Shown here: piece by piece, positions 11,131 to 22,605 of the stretch
Layout: every line of letters begins with the position of its first letter
Position numbering within the stretch: the stretch's first letter is position 1
From: Heliocidaris tuberculata
Taxonomy: Eukaryota > Echinodermata > Echinoidea > Camarodonta > Echinometridae
NCBI GenBank assembly: GCA_025618425.1
Contig: CM046846.1
Location: 32,481,409-32,545,408 of the forward strand
Reading direction: 5' to 3'
DNA: 64,000 nt
The notes under the pieces: generated by a model
Told to the model about the DNA's origin: nothing
Database searches by the model: none
Seen by the model: only the letters and a program-made list of their open reading frames with translations
Program-made: the position numbers and the translations under genes

Positions 11131-12488
11131 AGGCCATACAAAATACTTTGCTCTCAGTTTGTGTACAGTATCCGTATAGCAGCTGTGCTACATAAATTCA
11201 TATAGTAGTATCATTATTACAATATCACTCTATGTTGAATGTTTAGACAAATCATTTCTTGTTGGAAACGGGTTTATTTGTCAATCTATCGATGTGTCTA
11301 CGACGCGTGTTTGGTAACACGTCACACCTTTCTTCTAGAAATCAATATTACAGGAAAGTATGAGCTTGGCCAAACAAAATGAAAGCCGGCCCACTTTTCC
11401 GGAATGTGTCGATGCATTTACAAATAGCGATTTATGAGATGTAAGGTTATGAGCGCAATCGATGGAATATTCGATGGAATAAAAATCGCAATATACTCCA
11501 AACTACGTACAAAAATATATCTCCTCATGACTCTGTTCATTTCCTTTGCAGTTTTTTCACTGTTGAGTTATCTCTAGTTGTAAAATGTTCCTTACCCTCA
11601 GCCTTTTCAACATCGTTAAATTAAAAAAGGTGTCTTTTTTAATCAAATTAATTTTCATCATCCCATCTGTTCTTTTCCTCTATTAGTTCTTCATTCATAT
11701 TAACAATCTTTATACAGATTTAAAGGGTACCGATCCCCTACAAATAATTTGTGTACAGCTCGAATGTAATAAATCATCCCTTAAAACTTTTCCTGACATT
11801 CTTAAGGTTAACGTTTAAAGGGTTTTAAAAATATCAAAGCATAATATAAAACCCGCCCACGGAACCCAAGTGGGTTCCATACGGGCCCTATTTCATACGA
11901 ATGCGTAGACGATCGAGTGTGTCTATATACTCACGAATCTCTTTATGTTCATTGATAGTGTACTGAAACTTGAAATATCTCTTTATATTTGAAGCTTATG
12001 TTTTTTTTTAACATAGTAAAGTAAAATTGAACCCCTAACATACCGAGCAAAATATATTTTTGTGATTGTTATCCTTTAATACCTGTACCTTTTATCTATT
12101 GTGTGGATTTTGCTTATGTGTGTTCTTCTCCCAGACTCGGCGCTTTTTCTTCCGGTCATGATGTATCATTCACGTCAGCAGACTCTGTTTTTATTGCCGT
12201 TTGGGGGAATGTGGCTTTATAATGAAAGGGAAGGGATTTTCCCCAGGATCTGGGCTTTATATCATGAAACCCTAATTCTGAAAAATAAGTTTCAATCAGA
12301 ACCGTGACTGAAAGATTTACAAAACAACATTCATCAGTCAACTAATCATCATGACTTGCGCAGTCCCGATGTGTTGGTGGCTATGCACGTCTATCTTCTA
12401 CATCATTCATATCTATTTTTATCTCACGTTTTCTTTGGCAGCATTGTCTCACTATATGTGCCCCGCGTGTAGATTTATCACAAACATA
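11131..12488. other. Intergenic DNA, nothing recognised
   Basis: Unique AT-rich sequence. Short open frames on both strands near 12101-12341 overlap one another and show no family resemblance. Confidence 0.5.
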
Positions 12489-12572
12489 ATTATAATAATA
12501 ATTCAATATTTATAAAGCGCCTATTAAAAATTTCTTTAAGCGCTTTACAATATACAATATATTATAGGCCCG
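12489..12572 (-). mobile_element. L2/CR1-type LINE or SINE 3' tail
   Basis: On the minus strand the sequence reads GTAAAGCGCTTAAAG, then GGCGCTTTATAAATA, then repeated ATT. This matches the tail format of the LINE at 3206-3330 and the SINE at 49769-50000. Only the 3' end is present. Confidence 0.55.
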
Positions 12573-12935
12573 TATTCTGCTAGAATCGAAACCCTGGGTC
12601 TAAAGTCGAGTTTTAACAAAGGAAGTTAGACGAGGTCTTAGTTTTACTTTTGTTAAACATGACTTCATACCATGCGTCGGATTTAAATAAGCTTTTCCAA
12701 CCGTAAGATTTAATGCATACAGTTAAAATAAAACTTAGACGACAATAGGAACCTTTATTTTCTCAGGGAAAAGAATATTAGTTAAAATGAAGTAAGACCT
12801 TCAGGAACTTGCGTGAATTCTAATCGACATTTGGAATTGTTTTTCAACTGGAATCGAAGTTTTAAACATTTTAATGCCCTCTCAATTAACATGTTCAACA
12901 ATCGGGACTACTCTACACTACTTTTGAGACGTATT

Positions 12936-13165
<230 letters not shown>

Positions 13166-14348
13166 CATTATCATGGGTTTTAAGACAAGTGGGATTATCA
13201 CATATCCAGTATATGAACAGGTCCTTTGAGATGAGACGGACTTTTATCATTCAGTGTAAACAGGGCTTGTGAGAAGAACTATAAATCAGTGTGAACATGG
13301 CTTGTGTGATGAGGCGGACTATTATGAATCCAATGTGAAATGAAACCAAGCCATTAACTCCAGTTTAGGTCTCTCTCATTAGCGGTCCGTCTTCTTCTTG
13401 ATTGTGAAGCCTGTGACAGACAAAGGTGAACATAAGACTATGTGGAAGGACTATGCAATGGCGAACAAAATGACAAACCTCGAGAACAAGAGAGAGTGAC
13501 AGTGGAAGATAATTTATAACCATTTCCAAAGTGCCCTTTCAATCTCACTGTTGACTCTTGAGCCATATTGAGTGCTGGTGTTGTAATTGGATTTTTGCAA
13601 GTAGGAGTTCTAAATGGATTATTATTAGGAATAATCATATTTTATTGTGTGACTATCAAAAATATGAAAAAGTATAAAAAGCTCTGTGTACAGATGTAGG
13701 GTATAGATGAAATGCGCTTCATAACTCTATAGCTATAAATGTGACAGAAATTACTTGACAGTGATTAACTATTTCTCGTTGTGCCTTATCTGAAATATGG
13801 TAGCGTATATATCATCTTTTAATAATTATTCCCTAGCTCCCCTACTAATGTTTAAAAACTTTTTATCAAACTCAACATGCCCTTTGATCTTGGTGTTAAA
13901 TCTCGATATTCTGAACTAGTTATTCTGTGATCATGAATCCGTGAATAATATTAGCATACATGATAACATTGGCCCAAATGTTTGTTTTGATCTCAAAAAT
14001 ACATGTAGAGCCTGTCATGATAAAGGTTGACTCTCTTTAATATAAGTTGTGACCTCATCATGACATTATGTAACATCACTGTTTCTATAACTACAATGAT
14101 GATAGAATAGATTTTAGTATAGGAAATATTCCATCATATCGCGGTGAACATGTGCGAAGAATTTATTATATCACATTATCACATTTTCCGTAAAAGACAA
14201 ATAGAATCGGCCTTCAGTACCAAAGTTTTATTATACTGATCGTATGGATTGCTTGTATTCAGCCTTATTTCTTCCAATTTTCGTGTAGTGTTTTCATGGT
14301 TTTTATCACTGTTCGCTTTCCAAATCCAAATTGGTTACGTGGTTGCTT
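13166..14348. other. Intergenic DNA with a short imperfect tandem
   Basis: Between about 13219 and 13345 the words GATGAGACGGACT, TATCATTCAGTGTAAACA and GGCTTGTGA recur as diverged copies. The rest is unique AT-rich DNA with no gene. Confidence 0.45.
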
Positions 14349-14535
14349 CCTGCCGGAAAGAACACAGTGTCCAACAGTGTGTTCACAGTGTGTTCACAGT
14401 GTGTTCACATAGTCGACTCTGTGAAAATGTGATTCACAATGTTAAAACGCTCGAATTTAACAGTGTGAAGATGATTTCACACTGTGTTTTACACTGTAAA
14501 CACAGTGTGGGACACTGTTTTTTTTTTCCGGCAGG
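14349..14535. mobile_element. CACAGTGT palindromic MITE with GCTT duplication
   Basis: The 187-bp element starts CCTGCCGGAAA and ends with its exact complement TTTCCGGCAGG. Inside, ACAGTGTG/CACACTGT words repeat in both orientations, including three direct copies of GTGTTCACA. The four bases on each side are GCTT, consistent with a 4-bp target-site duplication. No coding capacity, so it would move with an enzyme supplied elsewhere. Superfamily not assigned. Confidence 0.8.
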
Positions 14536-15089
14536 GCTTACCTGGTCGCTATACAAGCATACACATGCTCTCTTAGCAGTCAGGTAAAATAAACCATCAA
14601 ACCTTTTCAAGTATACCCAACGAGATCTGCAATTCATGAAACCATGTTGGTCACGTCTTTTGGCAAATACATGTATATGCAACTACACGTAAAACAAAAT
14701 GGCAGCTCGGGATGACAATAACGAACATTCGTTTGCCGTGTGTCTCGGAATAAATGAGCTAGACTTTGTTAAAAAGATTCTTATCCTCTTTTTATTTGAC
14801 AAGTAAGAAATTGAAAAGTTGAGATATGAATACACAAAGAAAGACCATGACGCCTTTTCAAGGAAGAGTAACACTCACAGCATTCCAGAAATGAGTGATG
14901 CCTCTTTTCAGTACTAATATAGTTCTATTAAACTACGTTATGGACCGACAATATGCACAATGAACATCAGATTATTAATTTATGGCACCATAAATTAATA
15001 AGTGAAAATTTGAAAGCAAAATACAATCTTATCAGAAAAACAGCCATGCTAAATTCAGCGACCCCAGTATAAAAAAAAAAAAAAAACAA
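14536..15089. other. Intergenic DNA, nothing recognised
   Basis: AT-rich DNA with a poly(A) run near 15070 just before the tail of the minus-strand LINE. No gene features. Confidence 0.5.
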
Positions 15090-16475
15090 TATTTGATTTG
15101 ATTTGATTTTGATTGATTTATTTATCTTTATGATCCTTTTTTTTCTTCAAACATATTTTACAAACTGAATTACAACATAATAAACAAATATCAATACATT
15201 ATCAAATAGAGTAATTGCATTGTATAATTAACGTAAATGAATCATAAAGAAGGATTGTCACATAAGCAAAGCTTGATGGAGTGACAATCCTATACAAAAA
15301 AATTGGAAATACTAAAGAAAGGGGGATATTAAAAAAAAGAAAAGGAAAAGATTTTTAAAAAAGAAAGAAAAAAGACTTTTCTTGTATTCATAGTAATAGA
15401 AGTCAATTAAGGATGGGGATGAGATGAGATGTATGGAGGAAGAAAACATAAATAGAAGAGGATGGTAAGTAGAAAAGTGGACTGTGTTGAAGAGATATTA
15501 GAGAGAGAGAGAGAGAGAGAGAAAAGGAGAAGGGGAGGATGAAGAAAGAAAGAAGGAGAAAGAGGAGAAAAGAAGATGTAATATGTCATTTACGCCCAGA
15601 GTCATCATACTGTTTGACGAGGTACTTTTTGGCGGCTGCCTTGAAAGAATAGAGAGTAGTGTGTGACTTGACTGCATCTGGTAGTGAATTCCATATATCG
15701 GGACCGGTATGTCTAATAGATTTGTGTGCTAACAAAGTTTTAGGATTATTTAAGTGGTAATTATTAGCGTAACGGTTTGGGTATGAGTGAATACTTCTGT
15801 TGAGCATAAACATATCGCTAAGTGGAGATGGAACTTGATGTATAGAGACTTTAAACATAAGTAGGGCTATTTGGAGTGTATTTATGTCAGAGACTTTAAG
15901 GGTGTTGAGTTTATGGAATAACGGGTCGGAGTTCGCTCTGTAGTGTGAGCCCGTGCATATACGTAGTGCTTTCTTTTGCAGTAAAAGTATTGGATTAATC
16001 TTGTATTTGGCAGTATTTGCCCAAATCATGTTGCAATATGATATGTGGGGGAGAATTAATGTATTATAAAGCATAAAGAGTATATTATTTGGTAGAATGT
16101 ATTTAAGTTTGAATAGAATGCCGACAGCTCGTGATATGGTGGTGTTGATATTCTTTATGTGATGTATCCAACTTAGGTTTTCATCAATGATCACTCCAAG
16201 AAACTTTGACTTTGTTTCTTTAGATATAGGTAGACCATCGATAAAAATTTTGTTTTGTAAATCGATTTGGTTATGTGTTTTATTAAAATGTATGAAATTT
16301 GTCTTGTTTATGTTTAAGGATAATTTATTTGTTTTAAACCAAAGTGAAACATTTTGGAGTTCATTGTTAATTTTGTTTATTAATGAGTCAAGTTCGGTGT
16401 GAGAACAAAAAAGAGTAGTGTCATCGGCAAAAAGCATGTATGTTAGATTATTGTATATGATATTTTACACAAAAC
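15090..16475 (-). mobile_element. 5'-truncated non-LTR retrotransposon
   Basis: On the minus strand the element runs from about 16475, inside the RT domain, to a tail at about 15090-15118 made of repeated ATCAA/ATCAAATC words. Its 3' UTR of nearly 500 bases is purine/pyrimidine-skewed and contains a (CT)n tract (as read on the minus strand). Truncation just upstream of the catalytic YxDD box removed the endonuclease and half of the RT, so the copy is dead on arrival. The RT style differs from that of the left-end element, so it is another LINE family. Confidence 0.85.
15586..16437 (-). CDS. Reverse transcriptase C-terminal fragment (LINE)
   Basis: An open frame of 283 codons begins in the catalytic box (FADDTTLF at residues 3-10) and continues through the RT thumb and C-terminal domain. 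Recognisable pieces are KLSLNINKTNFIHF, FLGVIIDENLSW, PHISYCNMIW and IRHTGPDIWNSLPDAVK. Upstream in frame, another dozen codons (ending NNLTY) still look like RT before a stop near 16471. The frame is intact to its stop but lacks the first catalytic Asp, the fingers and the endonuclease, so it cannot work as an enzyme. The annotated Met is an internal one. Confidence 0.85.
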   Translation of the reverse strand: MLFADDTTLFCSHTELDSLINKINNELQNVSLWFKTNKLSLNINKTNFIHFNKTHNQIDLQNKIFIDGLPISKETKSKFLGVIIDENLSWIHHIKNINTTISRAVGILFKLKYILPNNILFMLYNTLILPHISYCNMIWANTAKYKINPILLLQKKALRICTGSHYRANSDPLFHKLNTLKVSDINTLQIALLMFKVSIHQVPSPLSDMFMLNRSIHSYPNRYANNYHLNNPKTLLAHKSIRHTGPDIWNSLPDAVKSHTTLYSFKAAAKKYLVKQYDDSGRK

Positions 16476-17756
16476 TAGTATGAAAATAGTTTTAAAATAT
16501 TGATTAAACAAGACTAATAATCAAATCTCATCAAGATAGTATTAGAAGGTAGAGAACAATGACAGGCGAGAAATTTGGCTGTGGGAAGTTAAATCTAAAT
16601 CAAATACTTCATCATAAAAGAGGGTTGGGTTAAGCGTAGCAGGGAAAGCAAACAAAAATGAGAAAATGTTCCATTAGGGCTATGCAAATTTGACGTGAGC
16701 CTGATTAATGTCGCAGCGAGAAGAAGTGTCACGAGGCTTTCCCGCCAAAAGGATCGAGGACATCATAAATTAAAGGGAGTTTTCAAGGTGAATCAAGCAT
16801 AATGAGCAACAATATAACCATTATAATAAATCCCAAATCGATGGTGTAACATAGAAATTAAACAGGGAGGCGAAATTCTACACAGAAATAGGGGAGGAGG
16901 ATGGGGGCATCATGTAACTGGGCAGCCCCACGTGCCGAAGACTTATACTGCAACTTTATTTTGTTGTGATTGTTGTCGTTCTTGTATTTTGGGGGGAGGG
17001 GGGCTTCAAACAGATGGGGCGGGGGCGTATATTTGCTTCATCCTACACTGGATAAAACGGTCATATCCAAATTAATAAAGTTTGTTAAGCAATAACCTAC
17101 ATGTTTATAATGTTGCTTCTCGTACAATTTTGCAGACATAAAAATTAGGATATTGTTGATAACATAAAGCAGTTCACTGAAGGCCTACATTGTGATCGTT
17201 GTTCATGAATAAAAAGGAACATTCTTGGTTGGTATTTGTGAGAAAATGTAATCGGAAAATTAGCACTCAAGGAATGAGCATGTATTATGAACTTAACGCA
17301 TTTTCTCCTAAATTACGTGGTTCCATAAAAGCTGTACGCTTATTACCATGAAGAAAAAATGACACTAATATCAGAATTGAACATTTATACACACTTAAAA
17401 CTTACGTAACCCCTACCCCACCCCGAAACGATTTTTTTAAACATAACAAGAGGAAGAAGAAGACGTATTCTTTTTCTGTGGCAGGCCTTCCATATGCTTA
17501 GCATATTGGCTAGTGATTGTGGCTTAGAAAGGGCGTTAATTTCTTAGTTAACATGCATTAGGTTCTATTACATAAGCAGGGAAAGCTATTAGTGTCGACT
17601 CATTTGCGATGCTTGTAGTTGCGAAGTGAGACTGTAATATTTTATTGAGCAGGTCAAAACAAAAATGATCCCCACGCCTATATTCATGATGCAGATAACA
17701 CCCAGCTCTTCATTCTTGCATTAAAATACCACAATCAAATTATTAGCAACATCAAT
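16476..17756. other. Intergenic DNA; one high-complexity patch
   Basis: Unique sequence. The part near 16660-16790 is richer in GC and lacks repeats (it includes TTTCCCGCC and TGACGTGA words), so it could be regulatory. There is no coding signal. G-rich low complexity occurs at 16990-17030. Confidence 0.4.
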
Positions 17757-18276
17757 TTAAAGTGAAGGTTGGGTTCAGGGGAGCGTTTCATCAAGTGTCT
17801 TGTCAGTGATTTTTACTGACAAATTTGCTCTTAGCCAATCGGATGCAAGGATTTCAGTAGCTTATAACATTTGTCGGTAAAAATCACTGATAAAACGCTT
17901 GATGAAACGCTCCCCTGGTAAAGGTGAGAAATAATTTGTGAGCTTTCTCATTCTTTTCATGTCAGTGTGGAAGAATATCATAGTAACAATGTCCATAGAA
18001 AAGGACTTCTCTTCAAATGCCCTCGTACACGTTCATATAAGAAATAGGTGAAAACTTGGACAAACTTTCATTCTACTTATGTGTGTAGTCCCGTATACAA
18101 TCTTTTGTGATGTGCAGTGCATGAGAATTTCAGTATCATTGAGTCTTTATCATCATTTTGATGCTTCCAAACCATCACATAATACACATATTCTTATGTA
18201 TTACATATTCAACCCTTTCCAATGGCAGTTTCTTTCATAATGTAATTGCACGACCAGAACTCTACTTTATCTTTAA
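17757..18276. mobile_element. TTAA-flanked GAAGGTTGAGTTCTGG element, interrupted
   Basis: The element begins TTAAAGTGAAGGTTGGGTT and ends CCAGAACTCTACTTTATCTTTAA, so its ends are inverted repeats bounded by TTAA. A 140-bp MITE (17777-17916) is inserted near its left end. Without that insertion it is about 380 bp, like the copies at 22235, 30609 and 54885. Conserved inner words are GAGCTTTCTCATTC, ATGTCAGT and GCCCTC. No ORF. TTAA targets are typical of the piggyBac superfamily, but the assignment is inference. Confidence 0.75.
17777..17916. mobile_element. GGGGAGCGTTTCATCAAGTG MITE (nested copy)
   Basis: A nearly complete palindrome: the left end reads AGGGGAGCGTTTCATCAAG and the right end CTTGATGAAACGCTCCCCT. 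The core holds the pair GTCAGTGATTTTTAC / GTAAAAATCACTGA and an asymmetric block CAATCGGATGCAAGGATTTC. It sits inside the TTAA-flanked element and is therefore younger than it. Confidence 0.85.
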
Positions 18277-18690
18277 TCCACAAGGCACTCTGCTACATGC
18301 CGTGTGATAAGACAATAACTTCGTAAACAAATTTAATTGGGAAAGTTTATCATGTGTGTTATTGAACTCCAGTAGCTATGAAAATCATTTTTATTACACA
18401 TTGTTGAATATTGATTTATGTTTCTAGTAAACGGTTTGATAGTTGCTGTATGATACTTTTTTTTTCTGATCATACAAATTATGCTGATTCATTACGTTTA
18501 GAAAGAATTAAAATTGTAACTTTACCTTGGTATCACAGACTAATAAAAATGTATCCTATTTCTTCATAATCAAAACCAAATTTGTTCGAATCCAAAGAGC
18601 TAGTAAAATAGACTTATCTCTCGAACTTTATGAGGCATACTATTGTAACATTGCAATTTGAATTTATATCAATTTGGTCTGTATTTCCAG
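18277..18690. other. Intergenic DNA, nothing recognised
   Basis: AT-rich unique sequence preceding the candidate exon. It provides a T-rich stretch upstream of the putative acceptor at 18690. Confidence 0.45.
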
Positions 18691-18902
18691 ATCACACAAT
18701 ACCGACAATACAATCTAGTTCTAGTCTCCTACATCCCCGAATATTTGGAAGACGGAAATTGAAAACCAAATCACGAACTACTGAATACACTGGTAACCCT
18801 GAGGTGCCATTACCTAAAAGCAAATTGAATGGGACAGACGTACAATATTTTGTGAAGCCAGTGAGCACTTTATCTCTAAGTAAAACTAGTTCATATTGTT
18901 GA
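18691..18902 (+). CDS. Candidate terminal exon of an unknown gene
   Basis: The sequence TATTTCCAG just before 18691 is a reasonable splice acceptor. The following open frame has a mixed, protein-like composition: Ser-rich, then basic (FGRRKLKTKSR), then VPLPKSKLNGTDVQYFVKP, ending SLSKTSSYC before TGA at 18900-18902. It does not run through low-complexity DNA, unlike most frames here. I recognise no domain and no partner exon nearby. It could be the last exon of a gene with long introns, a retrocopy fragment or chance. Confidence 0.3.
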
Positions 18903-19404
18903 CTATGTCTCGCTATCCCTCACGCTTGTATCAATTTCATTCGAGTGCACATGCTCGTGATGGTGTATGATGTTTCATTTGTGTTTCTCAGACACCATAT
19001 GGGAACCTATTTCTCTCTTTCGTCATGTTTGCTGAGCTGTATGTATTACATTGTAATGTTTGCAGGAGGCTACTCAGTTCACAACTAGAAAGAGTTCATG
19101 TTAACGATTCAACATAGTTATCCAGTCGTCATTACTATTGGTTTTAAAGCACGGGATATTCGAATTAAAGCTCACAGATGTAGTCTGGAGTTCTCATAAT
19201 GACGAAAAAATAAAATTTTCACAAAGTCTATATCATTCAAGACCACAAATAAATGATTTTTGCTATTTAAACGTAATTGATTGATCGGAAATGTATAGAT
19301 TTTAATCACCAATGTGTCCGTTAGATTGGAACAATCAATAGAATACGCAGTCCCATTTTATGCTTTTAAGTGATGGTGCATCTTTCTCTCTCTCGGCTGC
19401 AGCC
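18903..19404. other. Intergenic DNA, nothing recognised
   Basis: AT-rich DNA. There is no clear polyadenylation cluster directly after the candidate exon. Confidence 0.4.
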
Positions 19405-19512
19405 CATGAGACCGACAGACAACATCGGTCTCCAGGGCCTTCTGAAAAGTTATCTGAGGGTTTATGAGACCGACAGCCAACCAGACCCACTGGATCTGGC
19501 TGTCGATCGGTA
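19405..19512. repeat. GAGACCGACA repeat copy
   Basis: The words ATGAGACCGACAG and ACATCGGTCTCCAGGGC surround CTGAAAAGTTATCTGAGGGTT. A related block in inverse orientation, with GGTCTCGTGGGC words, lies at 41226-41402. It is a small dispersed repeat of unknown type. The (CT)n at about 19570-19606 follows it. Confidence 0.5.
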
Positions 19513-19721
19513 TACGGTGATATCCCGTTCTCTCTATCCTGTGTTTGTCTGTTTCTCTGTCTGCATCTGCCCCCCCCCCTCTCTCTCTCTCTCTCTCCCT
19601 GTCCTTCATCCATTTCGTTAACTGCCTACGTCTCGCCAAAGCATGACAATATTCTGCAACATTAAAGACATGATTTTTATGTTATCACTATAATTCCTTC
19701 TTCTCTTCACTTAGCAGGCAT

Positions 19722-19925
19722 GATGGTTCAGTGGTAGAGCAGTGGTCTCGTAACCGGGAGGTCTTGGTTCAAAACCAAGTCGATGCGTTAGTGCCCTTTA
19801 GTAAAGCATTTATTCCCCATTACCAAGTCCCTCGGATATGCCTTGAAGCCGTAGAGTTCCCTCTGGTTGCTTACTTCCAAAAATATACTTGCTTTCTTCT
19901 AATGCCATGTTAGCAATCAGGTTAA
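19722..19925 (+). mobile_element. tRNA-derived SINE (Thr-like head)
   Basis: The head has an A-box-like GGTTCAGTGGTAGAGC, an anticodon-loop-like CTCGTAA (anticodon CGT) and a B-box-like GGTTCAAAACC, as expected of an internal RNA polymerase III promoter. The body (GTGCCCTTTAGTAAAGCATTT) matches that of the SINE at 49093-50000. The 3' tail is not clear, so the copy may be truncated. Confidence 0.7.
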
Positions 19926-20881
19926 ATAAGTCCTCCTCATCACTTATCTCCAGCCAATATTCCTACCACCACCATGCCTCATTGTTCTCCCATCGAACTG
20001 TTAACTACCCGACAATAGCTATCGAATACCAAATTAAGAAGCTCATTGTGCTTCTATACACTCATGGGTGATTAATGAATTACCAATTTTAGCGAGTTAT
20101 ATAAAGCTGAAATGACATCACTGTCGCTCCATTAACGATCCGTGTTACTGCGTTGATGGTAGACAACTTAGTGATGAATAATACACATTGACTATTTCTG
20201 TTATTCGTTTAAAATGTCATTATAATAATAGTATCAATTAAAAGCAACAAGTTTTTTTCTTTATTATATGCCTTATGGGAAGGTATAGCATCAAATACAA
20301 TGTGGAAGAGTTTTTCTCATGCCTTCATGAATTCGTTCGTGAAGACTGGCAAAAAATAAAATAAAAACCTGCAAAATGAGGTGGGAGTACGGTGTGACAC
20401 GGGTTGCATCTTACATTATCCACTCCTATCCAAGACCGTACTTTGCGAGTTATCATAAAGATATTCAAGTCAAAGTGGGGGAACGACAACAAATTCGTTC
20501 GGCGTTAGTAACATTACCTCGTTTATAAAGATGATGATATTGATGATGATGCGTATTGAGGCATTTCAAGATCAAAAACTTATTCCAGTGTCGCTACTTT
20601 CACTCACGAATGATCCATACACTTTGCTAGAAGCTTGAGAATTACTCTCATATCAATTTTAGAATCGGCATGATTGATTAATAAAAGCTTTTAACATCGA
20701 TATACCTTATACAAGGTTAAAAAAAAAAGGAAAAAAAAGAGTATTCTCTGAATGGTGAAATGCAATGTAATAACAAATCTGTCTGATATATTATAAACTG
20801 CATCAATCTAACAAGAAATTGAAAATAATCTAAGTCAGCTGACGACAGCTCTGAATATGCTCAATTTATATTTGAATCTCT
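19926..20881. other. Intergenic DNA, nothing recognised
   Basis: Unique AT-rich sequence with an A-rich stretch near 20720-20740. No gene features. Confidence 0.5.
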
Positions 20882-21019
20882 GGGGAGCGTTTCATCAAGT
20901 GTTTTGTCAGTGATTTTTACCGACAACTGTTATAAGCTACTGAAATTCTTGCATCTGATTGGCTGAGAGCAAATTTGTCGGTAAAAATCCCTGACAAAAC
21001 GCTTGATTAAACGCTCCCC
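20882..21019. mobile_element. GGGGAGCGTTTCATCAAGTG MITE
   Basis: The same family as at 17777-17916, with its core in opposite orientation (TTGCATCTGATTGGCTGAG). The ends GGGGAGCGTTTCATCAAG and GCTTGATTAAACGCTCCCC are inverted with one mismatch. No coding capacity. Confidence 0.88.
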
Positions 21020-21060
21020 TGATCAAAAGTTTACACAACGGAGTTTAGATATTTGTGGCT

Positions 21061-21073
21061 TCTCTCTCTCTCC

Positions 21074-21104
<31 letters not shown>

Positions 21105-21112
21105 CCTCTCTT

Positions 21113-21154
<42 letters not shown>

Positions 21155-21198
21155 TCTTTCTCTCTCTATCTCTCTCTTTTTCTCTCTTTCTCTCTATC

Positions 21199-21247
<49 letters not shown>
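21061..21247. repeat. (CT)n microsatellite
   Basis: About 185 bases of CT with periodic CCCT, TTT and TAT interruptions in a repeating order. Ser/Leu-rich open frames across it are products of the repeat. Confidence 0.96.
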
Positions 21248-21248
<1 letters not shown>

Positions 21249-22010
21249 AGATTAATATATATCTCTATAAAAGTTGCGTTTAGAAAAACAAATAGAGGAA
21301 CAAGATCTAACTGCATTTTTCTTCGTAATTATGAGTGACACTACCTCTCACTGTATATTTTTACCCTTAAAAACAAAATGCAGAAAGTGGATCTACTTGT
21401 ATATATACATGTCCATGTTTATGATAGTTAACACCACGCAGTCAATAAGATGTGGGTGATTACCATAATAGCTACCGGTGCCATCTGGTTCGTAACTGGC
21501 GCCTTAATAACAAATTCAGTGACCACTTTGGATAACCCTCGGCAAACAATGAAAAATCTGTTGAATATTTCATTATTTCCCGGTATATATACGTTTGATG
21601 ACGCAAGAGTATAGTGAAGGCAAAAAGAGAGCGGAATAGGTGAAATCATATATATTACAATGACCTGAAGTATTACTTGTTGTGGAATGAAGCTCTGTCG
21701 TTTTGCCATTAAGGAGAGTGCATTTTTTTTTTCACGTATATAAAGAAAACTATAGAAAAGCGTTATATAAACGTCAGTTAGTAATTAGTATTACAACTAT
21801 TTGTCGAAAATGCTACAATGTTTAGTCCCAATGTACTTGTTGATAGTTTGAAGAGTTGGTTACATATCAATGATATGATAACGATAAAGATTAAAAACGG
21901 CCTATGCAGAAAAGTTAGTGTTCGAGAAGATCGCTGGTGAATGCTCATTAGCACAAGTCGGTAAGCACCATTCACTTTCTGCATAAATTGGTTTCATCAT
22001 CAAATCATCA
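21248..22010. other. Intergenic DNA, nothing recognised
   Basis: Unique AT-rich DNA. Minus-strand frames at 21428-21709 and 21778-21984 have no recognisable similarity. Confidence 0.45.
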
Positions 22011-22150
22011 GGGCCCTGTTTGATCAAAACTTGTTATCAGTAACAACTGCCACATTTCTATGACAAAATCGCTCTCTGCCAATCAGATTTAAGGATTTCA
22101 GTAGCTTTTAACAACTATTGTAACTTCTTATTTATAATAAGTTTTATGAA
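22011..22150. mobile_element. GGGCCCTGTTT MITE, degenerate
   Basis: It starts GGGCCCTGTTTGATCAAAACTTG, shares the block GATTTAAGGATTTCAGTAGC with the copy at 5959-6290, and ends in the complementary AATAAGTTTTATGAAG. The right terminus has decayed. Confidence 0.65.
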
Positions 22151-22234
22151 GTTTTATGTAGTACAATCAACATTTGTTATACATGCGTTGTCAAGACCTT
22201 AGATTTCAGAAAATGTTATTCAACTTTCGAAGTC

Positions 22235-22605
22235 AAAGAAAAGGTTGAGTTCTGGTAAAAATGAAAAAACCATTTGCCAGCTGTCTCATTCTTTTAATGT
22301 CAGTTTGGAAGAATATCACACAAGAAACGTCCTTTAGAAAGGATAGCTCATATTCGAAATATGAACAAAAATAGCTGAAATTTTTAAATCTGTGTCATGC
22401 CACATATGGTTGTCTTCCTGCTTAATTATTTCTGTGTGCTGACTTTCAGCAAGAATAAGTCAATTTCTTATCACTTTTATCATTTCAAAACCTCTCAGAC
22501 TATACCAATTCTTATCTAAAACTACATAATCAACCTTTCCCATTTGCTTCCAGACAGTTTCTTTCACATTGTAATCGAATGACCAGTACTGAACTTTATT
22601 TGAAG
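22235..22605. mobile_element. GAAGGTTGAGTTCTGG element
   Basis: The left end AAAAGGTTGAGTTCTGG and the right end CCAGTACTGAACTTT are inverted. Inner words match the copies at 17757 and 54885 (CAGTTTCTTTCACATTGTAAT). The terminal TTAA is not preserved here, so this is an older copy. Confidence 0.7.

Noticed and set aside
15407..15589. Minus-strand Ser/Leu/Phe/Pro-rich ORF next to the RT fragment
   Set aside because: It lies in the LINE 3' UTR and reads a (CT)n-containing tract after the RT stop codon.
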